Shown here one piece after another: positions 54,287 through 61,894 of a DNA stretch of 64,000 nucleotides. Position numbers and translations under genes: made by a program. The notes beneath the pieces were generated by a model. It saw nothing but the letters and a program-made list of their open reading frames with translations, did not search any database and was not told where the DNA came from. Positions within the stretch are counted from its first letter, which is position 1, and the number at the start of each line of letters is the position of its first letter. Source of the DNA: CAYVKM01 sp964452045 (GTDB lineage: Bacteria > Calditrichota > Calditrichia > RBG-13-44-9). The stretch is taken from NCBI GenBank assembly GCA_964452045.1, contig CAYVKM010000007.1, positions 1 through 64,000 on the forward strand. The letters run 5' to 3'.

Positions 54287-56530
54287 TCATTGGTTTAAAT
54301 TGGCACCTTTATCGATTTTTTTCAGGATAAATTTTTGTGGCTTGTCAAATCCTTTATCCACTAAAATTTCCATCTGGTCATTATCGGCCAGGTATCCTTC
54401 TTTTTTTACTAAAATTTTATGTAATCCCACATTTATTTCAATTTCTGAAGGAGTCATTTTTCCGGTATTTTGATCGTCCAGATAGATTTCCGCATGGACC
54501 GGATTGCCGGCGTCATCCATAGCGGTTATTGGAATTTTCAGGATATGATTAAAATCGACAACAATCTCGTTAGTATTATCCGGGGTAATTTCGATGGTTT
54601 TTTCCCATATCCCCAACGTCGGGTGAATAACTTTTAGCTGATAATGGTCAACCGGAAGTTGAATCTTGTACTTAATATCAGAAGATGATTTCTGCAATTT
54701 GTCATTCAGGTAAATTGAACCCCAGGGTCTTACCTGAACATTCAGTTCGCCGGTAAGCTGATTCAACTTGGCAGTGATTTGTTCGGCTTGTCCTTCAATG
54801 ACTTCTATCTCCTTTGTAACCGAAGCATAACCATTTTTTCGGATTTCCAGCTGATGAGTGCCAGTTGAGATATCGGTCAAATCCAGTGGTGTTTGTTTTT
54901 TAAGTTCTTTTCCATCTATATAAACAGCGGCAGAATTTGGTTCGGTCTCTATTTTTAATCCACCGGTGAGAGGAACTAGCGATTCGTTAAGGGTGAGATT
55001 GGTTTCCCCGTTTATTTTAACAGCTTTTGTTAAAGTTTGATATCCATCTTTATGGAGCTTTAACTGATAGCTGCCAGAAGCAAGCTTATTAATTCTTCCG
55101 GGGGTATTTCCTTCCAATTTCCCGTTGAGCCAAATTTCTGCTCCATCCGGCTCAGATCGAATAAAAATGGTCGCGGTCCTAACCTTTGGTAGCGCAGCTC
55201 CTACGCCAGGTTCATTCTCCCTAAGTACTGAAACTGAATCCGCTTTATCCGGATTTAATTTGTAAGTCATATCCAGATTATTTCCAGCTGTGACTGAAAC
55301 CATGGTATCCATGGTTCCAAAATTTTTCTCTTTTATTTTTAAAGAATGATTACCCGGTAAGGCGGGGTAATTATCCACCGGTGTAGAACCGATTGAATCG
55401 TCATCCAGATATACTGCGGCGAAGGGTGGCGTTCCGGAGATTGATAAATTCGACCGATTGGAAGATTCAGTTTTCCCGGCATTCGATAAATTTGTGTTTT
55501 GATAGACCAGGAAGAGCACGAGTATTAAAAGCACAGCCGCAGTGGCGCTTATTCTGAAAACAGAGCTTTTGAGGAATGAATTGTCATGGCCGACCGAAGA
55601 TTTGAGTATTGGTGTCGGGGAAGTTTTTCTATCCCTCACCGGTGTTTTTCGGTCAGTTTTTTTCCTGGATAGGGCTGCTTTATCGATTTTATCCTGGTTA
55701 ACTTCTTCAAAATCCAAGACCGCATCGAGCATTTCCTCTGCCGTTTGATAGCGGTCATCCGGATTCTTGGCAATTGCTTTCATAACTATCGATTCCAGTT
55801 CCAGGGGGATATCCGGATTGATGGTGGTTGGTTTTTCAAATTCCTTGCGAACGATCTTTTCCCGGATATCAAAATCCGAATTGATGTCTTTGAACGGGAC
55901 ACTCCCGGTTAACATTTCATAAAAGGTCATTCCCAATGAATAAATATCACTGCGTTTATCGGTAAAGGAGAATCCTTTGACATGTTCGGGAGACATATAG
56001 TACAGGGTACCACCGCTCGCTATGGTAAGAGTATTGCTGCCACTGGCCTGATCCTTGGCCAGCCCAAAGTCGGTTATTTTTACTGTACCATCCCTGGTAA
56101 TCATGATATTGTTTGGTTTAATATCCCGGTGGACGATTCCCGAAGCGTGGGCGTGCGCCACTCCGGAGAGCATCTGCTTTAAAATCGGGAGCGATTCCGG
56201 CCAGGGGTAGGGGCCGTCCTTTTTTATCTTATCCAGTAAATTGATCCCTTCCACGTATTCCATGACGATAAACCACTGGTCGTTATCGGATCGCAGGTCA
56301 TATATGCGAACGATGTTGGGGTCTTCGAATTTGGCCAGCGATTTTGCTTCGGCCTGAAAACGTTTCAGGAAATTCTCGTTCATCACCAGACCGGGAACGA
56401 TCATCTTTAAAGCAAATATCTTTTCCAACTTGATGTGGATTGCCTTAAAGACCACCCCCATGCCGCCAATTCCCAGGCTTTCGATGATCCGATAATTGTC
56501 TAAGACTTTACCGATGAAAGGAGATGCCAT
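54287..56530 (-). CDS. Transmembrane Ser/Thr protein kinase with PEGA domains
   Basis: A 747-residue PASTA-less Hanks-type kinase. The kinase domain (about 12-270) is complete: glycine loop GIGGMG (20-25), Lys42, Glu61, HRDIKPNN with Asp136, DFG 154-156 and a YMSPEHVKG activation end. A basic, Thr/Ser-rich juxtamembrane stretch (285-320) could be autophosphorylated. One helix (326-345) crosses the membrane, and the outer part holds four or five PEGA-type beta domains (about 360-740; repeated A-x-V/I-Y-L-D-G/D and L-x-I-x-K-x-G-Y). PEGA domains are often surface-binding modules. Two genes follow in the same direction. The substrate may be cytoplasmic; the TPR protein's short inner end is one candidate. 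Confidence 0.9.
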   Translation of the reverse strand: MASPFIGKVLDNYRIIESLGIGGMGVVFKAIHIKLEKIFALKMIVPGLVMNENFLKRFQAEAKSLAKFEDPNIVRIYDLRSDNDQWFIVMEYVEGINLLDKIKKDGPYPWPESLPILKQMLSGVAHAHASGIVHRDIKPNNIMITRDGTVKITDFGLAKDQASGSNTLTIASGGTLYYMSPEHVKGFSFTDKRSDIYSLGMTFYEMLTGSVPFKDINSDFDIREKIVRKEFEKPTTINPDIPLELESIVMKAIAKNPDDRYQTAEEMLDAVLDFEEVNQDKIDKAALSRKKTDRKTPVRDRKTSPTPILKSSVGHDNSFLKSSVFRISATAAVLLILVLFLVYQNTNLSNAGKTESSNRSNLSISGTPPFAAVYLDDDSIGSTPVDNYPALPGNHSLKIKEKNFGTMDTMVSVTAGNNLDMTYKLNPDKADSVSVLRENEPGVGAALPKVRTATIFIRSEPDGAEIWLNGKLEGNTPGRINKLASGSYQLKLHKDGYQTLTKAVKINGETNLTLNESLVPLTGGLKIETEPNSAAVYIDGKELKKQTPLDLTDISTGTHQLEIRKNGYASVTKEIEVIEGQAEQITAKLNQLTGELNVQVRPWGSIYLNDKLQKSSSDIKYKIQLPVDHYQLKVIHPTLGIWEKTIEITPDNTNEIVVDFNHILKIPITAMDDAGNPVHAEIYLDDQNTGKMTPSEIEINVGLHKILVKKEGYLADNDQMEILVDKGFDKPQKFILKKIDKGANLNQ

Positions 56531-56820
56531 TTAGTATAAATTTTCTTGGGTTAAGGGCCTCGTTTTAGTTAATCCTTTCCATTATTGTTTTATCGGCAAT
56601 TCCCAAACAAAGTTAATCAACATTTAAAGTTTTTTAGGGGAAGCAAGAAATTGAATGGCTTGTATTTAAGTCCGTTATTCAGATGGTTTGGTAGGGGATA
56701 TTTCGATTACCACAGAATAATCTAAAAATTGATTAAATTTCGAGCATCCATATATCACTATTGATTTTTATGATGATAAGAAGATTACTGTTTTTAGTGG
56801 CTTAGTAAAATATAGCGATT

Positions 56821-56928
56821 ATGAGTAGTATTGGGAGACAATTTATGAAGCTTGAAAATAAAATAGTGAAACCATATCAGCCCAAAAATAAAGCGGATTC
56901 ATGCCATTGTGTGATTTATTGTCACTGA
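56821..56928 (+). CDS. Candidate small Cys-rich peptide
   Basis: A 35-codon frame with a second in-frame ATG at 56845 that has GGGAGA 8 bases upstream, giving 27 residues. The inner form has a charged Lys/Asn-rich front (KLENKIVKPYQPK) and a Cys/His-rich end, SCHCVIYCH, with three cysteines. Such a leader-core layout is seen in precursors of ribosomally made modified peptides, but no maturase is adjacent; the SagB-type oxidoreductase 2 kb away is the only remotely relevant enzyme. The end of the frame overlaps the arms of a hairpin, so chance is a real alternative. Confidence 0.25.
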   Translation: MSSIGRQFMKLENKIVKPYQPKNKADSCHCVIYCH

Positions 56929-56936
56929 ATCCGCTT
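56882..56936 (-). terminator. Probable terminator of the beta-barrel gene
   Basis: The perfect 11-bp inverted repeat AAGCGGATTCA (56891-56901) and TGAATCCGCTT (56926-56936) has a 24-base loop. Read on the minus strand it is followed by TTTATTTTT, and it lies 34 bases beyond the stop of the beta-barrel gene. Confidence 0.6.
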
Positions 56937-56969
56937 ATATTTCCACAAAAAAGCTGGTCCTTAAAAAGC

Positions 56970-57623
56970 CTATTTTATATAGAATCTAACGATTACCAAT
57001 CCCTTGGTAACGAATCTATTTGACAAAGATTTATATTTATTCTGAGTGGAATTATCTGTCTCCGTGTTATCCGAATCAAGTGTTGACCATTCAAATTGCA
57101 CTTCGCTTCCCAGACTAAAATGATGGGAAAAGAAATATTCACCCCCAATCGATGGGGCAATTAAAAGACCATTACCCTCATGCTCGGTTGAATAAGAAAA
57201 AATGCCCCGATCATAACCGGAAAAATAATATTGATTCATATAACCGATGTTTATACCAATATGTATCCGCGTATCGATAATGTCTTTTGAGTAGAATATT
57301 CCTGTTCCAATGGTAATAGAGTGATACTTGTATTCATCTTTTTCATCATCGATTGACCCGGGCTTTCTTTCATTGTGGTAATTTCCATAATCGATGAATG
57401 GTTCCATTTTGAATTGGTTGGAAAAATAAATTGGGATTGATATGGCAGTACTTTGGTAAGGTGGAATATAATATTCAAGAGCACCGATTGAGAATATTGA
57501 TGTTGAAACACCAAATCCCCATTTAACAGCTGTTTTGGACTCCGTTGACTCCTGTGCGACAGAAATTGTAAGAAGTGTCAATACTAAAGCTAGTGTGATG
57601 AATAAAACAAAGTACTTTTTCAT
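56970..57623 (-). CDS. Outer-membrane beta-barrel protein (OmpA/porin-like, hypothetical)
   Basis: A 217-residue protein with a signal peptide (1-23, ends SVAQ). The mature part alternates hydrophobic and polar residues in about eight strand-like units rich in Tyr and Phe (ALEYYIPPYQSTAISIPIYF, YHSITIGTGIFYSK, IHIGINIGYMNQYYF) and ends in a strand, VTKGLVIVRFYIK. This is typical of a small outer-membrane barrel. There is no known family or ligand. It stands on the minus strand 140 bases after the GWxTD gene and is followed by a hairpin terminator. Confidence 0.7.
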   Translation of the reverse strand: MKKYFVLFITLALVLTLLTISVAQESTESKTAVKWGFGVSTSIFSIGALEYYIPPYQSTAISIPIYFSNQFKMEPFIDYGNYHNERKPGSIDDEKDEYKYHSITIGTGIFYSKDIIDTRIHIGINIGYMNQYYFSGYDRGIFSYSTEHEGNGLLIAPSIGGEYFFSHHFSLGSEVQFEWSTLDSDNTETDNSTQNKYKSLSNRFVTKGLVIVRFYIK

Positions 57624-57763
57624 AACCCTGACTCCTTATTTTTGGTTTAATATGTGAAAAAACGCAATTATAAAAAAGTCAGAAATTCAGTATTTCCATT
57701 TAGAAGTATTATACATTAAAAGTCATAAAACAAATCTGAACTTTAGAATTGACTTACTCTTTT

Positions 57764-58390
57764 CTAAAATGTACTCTGAATTACGTAGGGATCGATATAA
57801 TCCATCTCCTCTGTATTATAGATTAAATTGTAAACTCCCGAACCAATACTATCCACAAAAATAAATTTCATCTGGGAGGGATAGGTGTCATCAAAGATGG
57901 TCGAAATATTTTGATATCTGGCCGGACTATTATAAACCCAGATCTCTATCGATTTAAATCTCCTGGCCGTGCTTAAATTTATATCGGTCCAGTTGGTATA
58001 GTCTATGAAATCCGGCGGTCCGTATAATATATAGATTCGTTTGCGATCGGATCTGCCCCAGCCGTATGGATTCTTATACTTCTGGTTAGCATACGTTAAC
58101 CTTTTTTCATATTCATCTCTTAATTCGTTTTCCGGCATCCTCGGGTTGGGATCCAAATTTTTCCAAAATTCATCAATGAAATTGTCAATATCTTCTCTCG
58201 TTTCGAGTTTTTTCAACTCATTTAATTGTTTAGAACTCAAAATGAAATACATATCATCAATAGTTTTGTCCTTATAACTTTCTGGTAACTCGTCATGACG
58301 GATAAGTGTGCAACTCTCTGTCAACACAGCCAACCAGATAATGCTTATAAATAAGATTAGAGAAGTTTTAATAACTTGAAAAAAACTCAT
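57764..58390 (-). CDS. GWxTD-domain lipoprotein
   Basis: A 208-residue protein with an N-terminal signal and a lipobox-like LTESC (Cys27). The body contains the GWxTD family signature in the variant GWGRSDRKRIYILYGPPDFID, preceded by the usual E-F-W-K-x-L-D-P-N-P-x-x-x-N-E segment and followed by IEIWVYNSPA. GWxTD proteins occur mainly in Acidobacteria, Calditrichota and related lineages. Many are long and repeat-bearing, whereas this one is short, close to the minimal domain. Function in the family is not established. It has GGGAG before its ATG on the minus strand. Confidence 0.82.
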   Translation of the reverse strand: MSFFQVIKTSLILFISIIWLAVLTESCTLIRHDELPESYKDKTIDDMYFILSSKQLNELKKLETREDIDNFIDEFWKNLDPNPRMPENELRDEYEKRLTYANQKYKNPYGWGRSDRKRIYILYGPPDFIDYTNWTDINLSTARRFKSIEIWVYNSPARYQNISTIFDDTYPSQMKFIFVDSIGSGVYNLIYNTEEMDYIDPYVIQSTF

Positions 58391-58924
58391 TATCTCTCCC
58401 TTAAATAAATCTTTGTTTTTTTAGTTACAATGATTGCACAATTCAAATTAATAATTACTGCTTTATCCTCGAAATACTATTCTCCCGTAGTATTGCTCCT
58501 TGTTTAGGTTACCCATAATCCATGCACTTTATTCGCCCTCAGGTAAAACGAATCCTGCAGCTTCCGGGTGCATTTCAAATTTGTGTTAATCCGGATTTTA
58601 CCCACTGTCTATATAAAAATAATAATCATTCGGTTTCTGCTAATTGGATGGTAGAATCTACAGCACACGATATTGAATTTCAATAAAAAAATAGTTTTTC
58701 ATATATTGTTAAATAAAGTTTATAGTTTCCGTAATCCTATTACCATTATCCTTTTACCTTTTTCCTGGTCATTTTCACTACATTATTAATCTGTTAGGTT
58801 ATGTATGTTTACATTAAAACGCTCTTTTCTTTGACACAAAGTTGGTTTTTCTCTGGCATACCCTACTAAAATTCTCTAATTTCTGAAGTAAAAATATTCC
58901 GGAGAATTACCAGCGGAGAAATTA
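58391..58924. other. 534-base intergenic region without a supported gene
   Basis: AT-rich divergent gap between the GWxTD and SagB-type genes. TTGACA at 58831-58836 is a good -35 box, but 17 bases on there is only TGGCAT, so a promoter for the SagB-type gene is possible and weak. A 54-codon frame at 58522-58686 has no ribosome site. A GGAG at about 58902 and GCGGAG at 58913-58918 precede the next start. Confidence 0.5.
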
Positions 58925-60439
58925 ATGCGTCTGTTTACAAGTGCCCGACAATATCATAATCTATCCAAATATAAATTTGATGATATAAAATCTGTTTATA
59001 CTGATTTTGCTGCGGATTCGCGTACTGAATCAGAAAAAACCTATCCTGAAAATCCGGTTATTGAGCTTCCGCAGGACTTTGAAACACAGATCAAAAGTTT
59101 AGGTCAGACCTTATCCGCTTCCGCCGAATTTGGAAAATTCGTGGAATTGTCCGAACAGGAAATCACCCTTCAACAGCTTTCCCAGATCCTTTTTATGACC
59201 AATGGCATTACCAGTGTCCGGGAATTCGGACAGAAGAAAGTATATTTCCGGGCCTCGCCCTCGGCCAGTGCCCTTTATCCCACCGAAATCTATCTTTATG
59301 CGGATAGGGTGACAGGTTTGGACAAGGGTTTATATTATTTTCGGCCAAAAGAGCACCAGTTAGTACAGTTGCAGAAAGGCGACCTGAAAGATAGACTTGC
59401 CAGCTCAGGATTTGATCTGAAGGTCCTCAAAACCGCTCCGGTTATTTTTATCTTTACCGGTGTTCTGGACCGCATCAAATGGCGCTTCCGGGACCGGTCG
59501 CTGCGTTATGCCTTGCAGGATGCAGGTTATGTGGCGCAAAACCTGGTGGTTGCCGGGAGTTCCCTGGATCTGGGTGTAAATCTGATCGGCGACTTTATTG
59601 ATCAAGAGTTAAATCGGTTATTAGGGCTGAATACCGACCAGGAAGTTACCCTGTTAATGGCTTCAGTTGGACACATTCGGCAACTCTTGGATAGTGATAC
59701 ATATAAGTTTGGCATGCTACCTGAAGCCAGTGATTCCATCAATCCGGAAGCCCCGGATCTGAATATTGAAGCGTATCAGAAGACCAGTCATTTTCCGCCG
59801 GATTCTAATTTTGCCACGGTTGAGGCAAAGTTACCGTTTTCAAAAGCACCGCTTAAAAAGGAAGTTCAAAAAAAACTGATAAAATTATCAGATAAAGTGG
59901 AATCCCTGGAGATGTCCACCCTTGAGACAATCCAGGCGCGCCGTTCCAGCCATAATTTTATCCGTACTTCGGTCAGTTTAAAAGAGCTTTCTACTATTCT
60001 ATTGCGATTAAAAGAAGTGCCGGTGCTATACAATTTTCCAGCTTATCATGTTTATCTGGTGGTCAGTAATGTGGATGACCTGGAAAATGGGATTTACCTT
60101 TATCACAAATATTCTCATGCCCTGGAACTGCTCAAGAAGGGCACCTTTCGGGGAGATATTTCCTACCTGACCCTGGCCCAGGATGCTGTTTTCAACTGCA
60201 GTGTGTCCATTTTCTTTTCAATCGATTTTGATGATATTGATATCTTTTCCAACCGGGGATACCGTTATGCTCATTTGAATGTGGGCTTGCTCAGTGAAAA
60301 CGTTTACCTCACCGCTACCGCCCTGAAACTGGGCGTCCGCGGTATCGGAAACTTCTTTGATGATAATATCAATTCCTTCTTTGGAGTCCGGGAACCACAG
60401 GAAAATATTCTGGGTGGAGTGATAGTGGGACGGTATTAA
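58925..60439 (+). CDS. Two-domain SagB-type (ThcOx-like) nitroreductase-family oxidoreductase
   Basis: A 504-residue flavoprotein candidate. Two nitroreductase-fold halves are visible: about 55-260 (SPSASALYPTEIYLYADRV, GLYYFRPKEHQLVQLQKGD, RYALQDAGYVAQNLVVAGSSLDLGV) and about 330-504 (LETIQARRSSHNFIRTSVSL, GIYLYHKYSHALELLKKG, YAHLNVGLLSENVYLTATALKLGVRG). This is the SagB/ThcOx type, which in peptide natural-product clusters oxidises azolines to azoles with FMN. Here no YcaO cyclodehydratase or clear precursor is coded nearby, so another redox role is as likely. GCGGAG lies 6 bases before the ATG. The gene is flanked by long non-coding gaps and is probably monocistronic. Confidence 0.85.
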   Translation: MRLFTSARQYHNLSKYKFDDIKSVYTDFAADSRTESEKTYPENPVIELPQDFETQIKSLGQTLSASAEFGKFVELSEQEITLQQLSQILFMTNGITSVREFGQKKVYFRASPSASALYPTEIYLYADRVTGLDKGLYYFRPKEHQLVQLQKGDLKDRLASSGFDLKVLKTAPVIFIFTGVLDRIKWRFRDRSLRYALQDAGYVAQNLVVAGSSLDLGVNLIGDFIDQELNRLLGLNTDQEVTLLMASVGHIRQLLDSDTYKFGMLPEASDSINPEAPDLNIEAYQKTSHFPPDSNFATVEAKLPFSKAPLKKEVQKKLIKLSDKVESLEMSTLETIQARRSSHNFIRTSVSLKELSTILLRLKEVPVLYNFPAYHVYLVVSNVDDLENGIYLYHKYSHALELLKKGTFRGDISYLTLAQDAVFNCSVSIFFSIDFDDIDIFSNRGYRYAHLNVGLLSENVYLTATALKLGVRGIGNFFDDNINSFFGVREPQENILGGVIVGRY

Positions 60440-60524
60440 ATTTTAGCCAAATACTTGGAACTCTCCCTGCTAGTAAAATTATCTTTTGAAATTCATTACC
60501 TATCTGTACAGTATGTTTTTAATT

Positions 60525-60616
60525 AAAACAAAAAAGGCAGAAAGCGATATCCGCTCTGCCTTTCATCTTTAATCTTTGATCATTTATCTTAAATTTAGCT
60601 GCCGGAGGAGGACTCG
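60525..60616. repeat. 92-base direct repeat of the tRNA-Gln 3' end and terminator
   Basis: This stretch matches 61551-61642 at a constant offset of 1026 bases with only a few differences, mostly in the hairpin loop. It includes 18 bases equivalent to the 3' end of the tRNA gene. The hicBA genes lie between the two copies. Confidence 0.85.
60534..60562. terminator. Hairpin terminator after the SagB-type gene (duplicate of the tRNA terminator)
   Basis: AAGGCAG (60534-60540) pairs with CTGCCTT (60556-60562), with an inner AGCG/CGCT stem. It has an A-run on the left, so it works best on the minus strand. It is part of a segment nearly identical to the real tRNA-Gln downstream region 1026 bases away. 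Confidence 0.65.
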
Positions 60617-60684
60617 CTGCCTGAAAGTTTTCTTAAACTGGTTTAGTCAAGAGTTGATATTTACGGTAGGCAGGGAACCCCCAC
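60599..60684 (-). pseudogene. Decayed tRNA-Gln 3' fragment split by a 59-base insert
   Basis: 60599-60616 equals the acceptor and T-arm end of the tRNA at 61625-61642 except for one base. The next matching piece (AACCCCCAC) follows only at 60676-60684, after a 59-base insert bounded by CTGCCT (60617-60622) and AGGCAG (60668-60673). The anticodon half is missing, so no functional tRNA is coded. Confidence 0.6.
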
Positions 60685-60700
60685 ATCACTTTATGTAAAA

Positions 60701-60733
60701 CAAAAAAGGCAGAAACAGAACTCATTCTGCCTC
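60701..60733. terminator. Third, diverged copy of the GGCAGAA/TTCTGCC hairpin
   Basis: AGGCAGAA (60707-60714) pairs with TTCTGCCT (60725-60732) with a 10-base loop, preceded by the same AAAACAAAAAA run as the other copies. It is A-rich to the left, so it would act on the minus strand. It lies in the 448-base gap (60440-60887) that otherwise holds the tRNA remnant and no gene. Confidence 0.55.
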
Positions 60734-60887
60734 TTATATTTAATCATTATTCATTTTGAATCATTTGACTTTTTTACCTGCTTCTGTTTATATTGACTGT
60801 GTAATTTTCGGAGAAAGTAAACTTTTTTATTTTCACACCGTTAGTCTATTTGTAGAAATTTATTAGCCAAAAATTCGTAGTGAAAAA

Positions 60888-61208
60888 ATGAGTTCAATTA
60901 AAGCAGAATTTAATTTTAGATTGCCTCTGTCATTGAAAAAAGAAGGCAAGTATTATATTGCGGGTTGCCCGGTACTTGATGTATACTCACAAGGTGAATC
61001 GCAAAGAGCGGCTAAATCGAATTTAGTTGAAGCTATTACGTTATTTATTGTTTCATGCTTTGAACGAGGAACTCTTGACGCGGTACTCAAAGAATGTGGT
61101 TTTAATTCTGCTCCAACTCCAAAGAATGCAAGGAGCGCCCATCAATATATCGATGTTCCCATACCTATGTTTGTTAATCAAGTTGCTAACACCGAATGCC
61201 ACGCCTAA
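60888..61208 (+). CDS. hicB: HicB-family antitoxin
   Basis: A 106-residue protein. Residues 10-65 match the HicB partial RNase H-like fold (LPLSLKKEGKYYIAGCPVLDVYSQGES, AAKSNLVEAITLFIVSCFERG). HicB neutralises the HicA toxin and usually represses the operon. The C-terminal 35 residues show no clear ribbon-helix-helix or HTH motif. The frame overlaps hicA by 13 bases, the reverse of the classic hicA-hicB order but common in many genomes. No strong Shine-Dalgarno precedes the start. The pair sits between two copies of a tRNA-Gln 3' end. Confidence 0.82.
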   Translation: MSSIKAEFNFRLPLSLKKEGKYYIAGCPVLDVYSQGESQRAAKSNLVEAITLFIVSCFERGTLDAVLKECGFNSAPTPKNARSAHQYIDVPIPMFVNQVANTECHA

Positions 61209-61426
61209 GACCGGTTCATTGGAAAAAGCTGGAATGTGTTTTTCTAAAAGCTGGCTTTCAATTTGAAAGAGAAGCGGGTAGTCATCGATTATATTCAAAA
61301 AAAGGTGTAATAAGACCTATCGTCATACCCAAATATGATGAAGTGGGGATAGACATCATCAAATCAAATTGCAGATCGGCGGGCATTTCTCGGGAAGAAT
61401 ACTTCAGATTATTTGATCAGTGTTAA
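61196..61426 (+). CDS. hicA: HicA-family mRNA interferase toxin
   Basis: A 76-residue dsRBD-fold toxin. It begins with a motif close to the family start (PVHWKKLECVFLKAGF) and carries the catalytic histidine in EAGSHRLYSK, then PIVIPKYDEVGIDIIKSN and a C-terminal helix with ISREEYFRLF. HicA cleaves mRNA and tmRNA and halts growth until HicB binds it. Its start lies inside the hicB end, so translation is coupled. The His, length and pairing with HicB make the call firm; activity is not shown. Confidence 0.88.
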   Translation: MPRLRPVHWKKLECVFLKAGFQFEREAGSHRLYSKKGVIRPIVIPKYDEVGIDIIKSNCRSAGISREEYFRLFDQC

Positions 61427-61550
61427 TTCCTCTTCAAATGTTTTATCTTGAAAAATTAATAATCCTTCTCAAGCAGTTCAGGTGGATTGGCTAACACCAA
61501 AAACCTTTTCATTCATCATTTCATAAATAAACCTAATCAATCCTGTTTGT

Positions 61551-61642
61551 TAAAACAAAAAAGGCAGAAATGGAACCCATCCTGCCTTTCATCTTTCATC
61601 TTTGATCATTTATCTTAAATTTAGCTGCGGGAGGAGGACTCG
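61551..61642. repeat. 92-base direct repeat, copy at the intact tRNA
   Basis: Partner of 60525-60616. It covers the last 18 bases of the tRNA gene and its terminator. Confidence 0.85.
61553..61589 (-). terminator. Rho-independent terminator of tRNA-Gln
   Basis: On the minus strand AAGGCAG and CTGCCTT (plus-strand 61561-61588) pair, with an inner ATGG/CCAT stem, followed by TTTTTTGTTTT. It lies 36 bases beyond the tRNA 3' end. Confidence 0.85.
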
Positions 61643-61695
61643 AACCCCCACTACCTGGGCCAGAACCAGGTGTCCTGCCATTAGACGATCCCGCA
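61625..61695 (-). tRNA. tRNA-Gln (anticodon CTG)
   Basis: A complete cloverleaf can be drawn on the minus strand: a 7-bp acceptor stem TGCGGGA/TCCCGCA, a D-arm with GTCTAATGGCAGGAC, an anticodon stem CCTGG/CCAGG with loop TTCTGGC (anticodon CTG, reading CAG), a short variable loop and a T-arm with GGTTCGAGTCC. The discriminator is G and CCA is not encoded. The 3' end is repeated about 1 kb away, beyond hicBA. Confidence 0.92.
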
Positions 61696-61894
61696 GAAAA
61701 TGCGCCTCAAAATTAAAGGCAAATCCGGGAACTGTCAAGGGAAAAGTATTTTCTGAAACCTGTATAACTGATCATTATCTCAACCTGATTGTTCCTTTTC
61801 AAAAATTATTGCAAAAAGAAAACATATTCCCTGAAACCACTGTAAATTAGCTACGTATGACTTGACTGGTGTTAATTTCAACCAAGAGGAAGCC

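Larger units (their letters stand above)
56531..56969. other. 439-base intergenic region with a mini-ORF and a hairpin
   Basis: Between the kinase gene and the beta-barrel gene. The first 290 bases are AT-rich with nothing recognisable. Two features in the right part are listed separately: a 35-codon reading frame and an 11-bp inverted repeat. Confidence 0.6.

Noticed and set aside
58522..58686. 54-codon plus-strand reading frame before the SagB-type gene
   Set aside because: No ribosome site, no recognisable domain, and low-complexity composition; most likely chance in an AT-rich gap.
58831..58859. Sigma-70-type promoter upstream of the SagB-type gene
   Set aside because: TTGACA is perfect but the -10 position reads TGGCAT, a poor match; mentioned only in the gap description.
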